This document shows, in pieces, positions 61,557-64,000 of a stretch of DNA of 64,000 bases. Position 1 is the stretch's first letter, and each line of letters starts with the position of its first letter. The position numbers and the translations under genes were made by a program. The DNA comes from Bolinopsis microptera. Lineage: Eukaryota; Ctenophora; Tentaculata; Lobata; Bolinopsidae. Under the pieces are notes generated by a model. The model saw only the letters and a program-made list of their open reading frames with translations. It did not search any database and had not been told where the DNA came from. The stretch spans positions 4,007,096 through 4,071,095 of the forward strand of contig NC_087080.1 in NCBI RefSeq assembly GCF_026151205.1, written 5' to 3'.

Positions 61557-63257
61557 ATGGCTACTACTCTAAAGAACATGGAACATTTGCTGACATGTAA
61601 GGTCAGTATTGTGCGAAGCATATTTTATACCAGATTATGTTGATTGATGCTGGTTGTTCTTTTAATAAAATATTACTGTCCTATTAGAAGGACCACAGGG
61701 GGTTTTAATTAATGCAATAACAATTTAAAATGCATAACTTTCCTTCTCACCAAACGTGAAACGAAGGCAAATCTCATGTGAAATATTTTCAGGATTGTAC
61801 TGATTCGGTGACCAGATGTCAGGGTAGGATTGAGTTGACAAAGCTCAAGATGAAAAGGTTATTCAATATCAGATAATAGTGATTTGTTACATTTACCTAG
61901 AAGCTAATTATTTTGGAAATATACTGTCTAATAATGGTTAGTAAGTTCTAAAAACAGTGAACTAAAGTGGACGCCATCCTTTGAAAAAATGTAAATTTGT
62001 TGCCTTCCTAATCTCGCTTTAAACGGTGCGCTAGAAGGTCACTGAACTGCCTATGAGGTCATTTGATCTGGACGGCACAAACCACTGTTTTGGTGTATGC
62101 TCCCTAAAGGGGGGCAATGGATATTTTGTTGTGAAACTTGATCTCGAGATAGCAACAAACCAGGACAAGTGACCGAACTTTTGAGGGGGTCCCCGACCCC
62201 AACCCCCAAACGGTACCCGCGGGGCAGCCACGCCCATATTTGGTCCAAATTAGGCCCAATTTAGCCAAATACCCTGAACATGGGAAAATTTTGTAATTTG
62301 GTCGCCAAATTTTTTTGATCAAAAATCAGTTCTCAAAATAAGGTGGAAATGCGATTTCGAGTCGATTCCGAAAATTTCATGGAAAAATTTTGAAAACTGA
62401 TTGAGTTGTTACAATTTTAATGAGATCAATTCCGCGAATATCGCGAACCAAGATACGGGCAATTTAGTTCATTTTTTGTGGTCTTTTCGCCTTAGTATCC
62501 ACATTTAAACAGACATAAAGCTATAACTTACAGAGAATATTTAGTTTAGGCTTACCTTTCATATAAAGTAAGTTTAATTCAAAAATATTGATATTTGACC
62601 AATTTATGAGACGAAATCTACCAAAATTGGTGCGTATGCCCAAATATGGGCATATGTTTTTTGGCTCATAACTCAGTCATTTTTTGTCCAATCTTGATGA
62701 AATTTCATATACGAGTTCAGAAGACCACTAGTTACAAGTAGAGCACCTAAAATCTGGGTTTTGGGCATGTGAAGGGTATTTGGCTAAATCGGACCAAATA
62801 TGGGCGTGGCTGCCCCGCGGGCACCGTTTGGCGGTTGGGGTCGGAGACCCCCTCAAAAGTTTGGTCACTAGTCCTAGTTTGTTGGTCAACTGCTATCTTA
62901 AAATCAAGTTTCACAAAAAAATACCCATTGGCCCCTTAGCTCTGTATGATAACAAGCATTCGTTCCTGGAAAGAATTGGCTTAAGTCTCATAAACTAACG
63001 ATGAATATTTCAATTCAATTAGGGTACGAAGATTAAGAAGCACAAGGTCAACTCCAATACTTGTAAGAACTGGAGAAGAAAGTACCACACCGTACTCGAA
63101 ACCCAAACGAGATATTATTGATCTTATTGACGAGGAGGAAACGATAAAAGAACTGCAAGAGCTTTTAGATAGCTCTCCAACAAAAAGTGCAGCCAGCACA
63201 GACAGTTTAGAATATGCTGAAATTATTCATAAGAATTTTTTTGCCTCATCGCCCTAA
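61557..63257 (+). CDS. Putative gene: small first exon and 77-codon last exon
   Basis: The last exon (63023-63257) follows a plausible ATTAG acceptor and reads VRRLRSTRSTPILVRTGEES, TTPYSKPKRDIIDLIDEEE, TIKELQELLDSSPTKSAAS, ending IHKNFFASSP before TAA. Its charged, non-repetitive composition looks coding. A possible first exon at 61557-61601 (MATTLKNMEHLLTCK) ends in a GTCAGT donor, and 61793-61823 (DCTDSVTRCQ) could follow. A further exon is needed to match phases, so joining these pieces is tentative. The family is not recognised. The fold-back element at 62105-62938 would lie in an intron. Confidence 0.35.
62105..62938. mobile_element. Fold-back element with arms of about 180 bp
   Basis: The left arm (about 62105-62282) and right arm (about 62766-62938) are inverted copies of roughly 80 percent identity. 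Both contain CCAAATATGGGCGTGGCTGC, a GCGGG..ACCGTTTGG stretch and GACCCCCTCAAAAGTT, in opposite orientation. The 480-bp middle is AT-rich and non-coding. This is typical of a non-autonomous DNA element. Confidence 0.75.
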
Positions 63258-64000
63258 ACGATAACCATTAACCATACATATTAATATCTCCAAAATCATT
63301 ATCTAGGACGTTTTATTCGCATTTGGATGTAACTTTTCCACACTCGATAAATCTGTCGGAAGTCCGAATTTATCTTATTGCAATCTCTTGCACTATATAT
63401 CAGTTATCTGCACTTATCGGCACACGGCCGTTATATTATATGTATTAAGCGGTCTCGCTATATTCTGTACTTGCCGAACTTTTGTTTATTTAAGGCACAG
63501 TCATATGACATATTATAAGAGTGAGTTTCCGGGAGCACACGACAGTATATAAAACAGCAGACGACATGGCGCCAATTTGGGGAGTACCAACTCCATTTTA
63601 ACGGATCATACATCTTGCATGATTATACAATATACATCTTATGTACAATGTACATCTTAAACGTCGTTATTGGCTTTTTCGATTTGGTCCATTACATGAC
63701 GGATAATAATTGTACGTCATGTTCCCAGTTATGATAATCCAGGATAACTGCACTGTACTGGTAAATATATAGGGAATAAATGTCCTTCTTCCTGAACATT
63801 TTAAAAGCTTGCTCAAACCGAGGTAATTTATGTAGTTGAAGCGGATACCACTCGAACTACCGTTATTTAATGCACTGAACGGATTCAAAATCTTAAATAC
63901 GTCCTTTGAGGTCGCATTTCACAGGACAAAAAATGCCTACCCATTTAAATATTATAAGTTACTAGAATATTAATAATTATCTAACTGAGAAGGAAATCTG
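63258..64000. other. Non-coding right flank
   Basis: AT-rich sequence without a recognisable gene, repeat array or RNA. It may begin with the 3' UTR of the putative gene ending at 63257. Confidence 0.4.

Overview
This window is AT-rich DNA from an invertebrate animal. It carries intron-rich metazoan genes with GT-AG introns, mixed intron phases and kilobase introns, plus several transposable elements and satellites. No bacterial, viral or organellar gene organisation is visible. I cannot name the species; everything below was read by eye from the sequence, without alignment software.

Two conserved housekeeping genes dominate and converge tail to tail. On the + strand, 1046-16755 is a complete dolichyldiphosphatase (DOLPP1), an ER PAP2-family enzyme, spread over eight exons with an 11.4 kb first intron. 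That intron has been filled by a 52-bp minisatellite, a 5'-truncated LINE, a 3.4 kb array of a 21-bp satellite, and small inverted-repeat elements. On the - strand, 18902-41632 is a cyclin-G-associated kinase / auxilin (GAK). Its first exon, the C-lobe of its kinase domain, the PTEN-like phosphatase and C2 domains, a DPF-rich clathrin/AP2-binding region and the J domain can be reconstructed in 22 exons with consistent phases. The kinase N-lobe exons are missing, because 29945-41400 is abnormal sequence full of C and A homopolymers that looks like unpolished assembly. An intronless BTB-domain gene lies inside one GAK intron on the opposite strand.

From about 41.6 kb to the end the window is mostly repeats and accessory material. 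It holds a short palindromic duplication (43.4 kb), the 3' end of an unrecognised minus-strand gene (46.3-46.6 kb), and a decayed multi-exon gene of a repetitive invertebrate family with a DTDV-type domain and a cysteine-rich tail (50.0-55.5 kb). These are followed by a seven-copy 196-bp tandem array with dimeric higher-order structure, and by a nearly intact Penelope-like retroelement of the permuted Naiad type (GIY-YIG endonuclease first, CxC linker, then reverse transcriptase; 57.9-60.7 kb, minus). Its open frame is separated from an upstream ATG-ATG by one in-frame UGA. A fold-back element and a putative last exon of another gene close the window.

The two conserved genes need not act together: DOLPP1 serves ER N-glycosylation, and GAK uncoats clathrin vesicles. 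The most interesting material is the Naiad element with its UGA, the nested BTB gene, the patterned satellites, and the exact templated inverted duplication at 43.4 kb.
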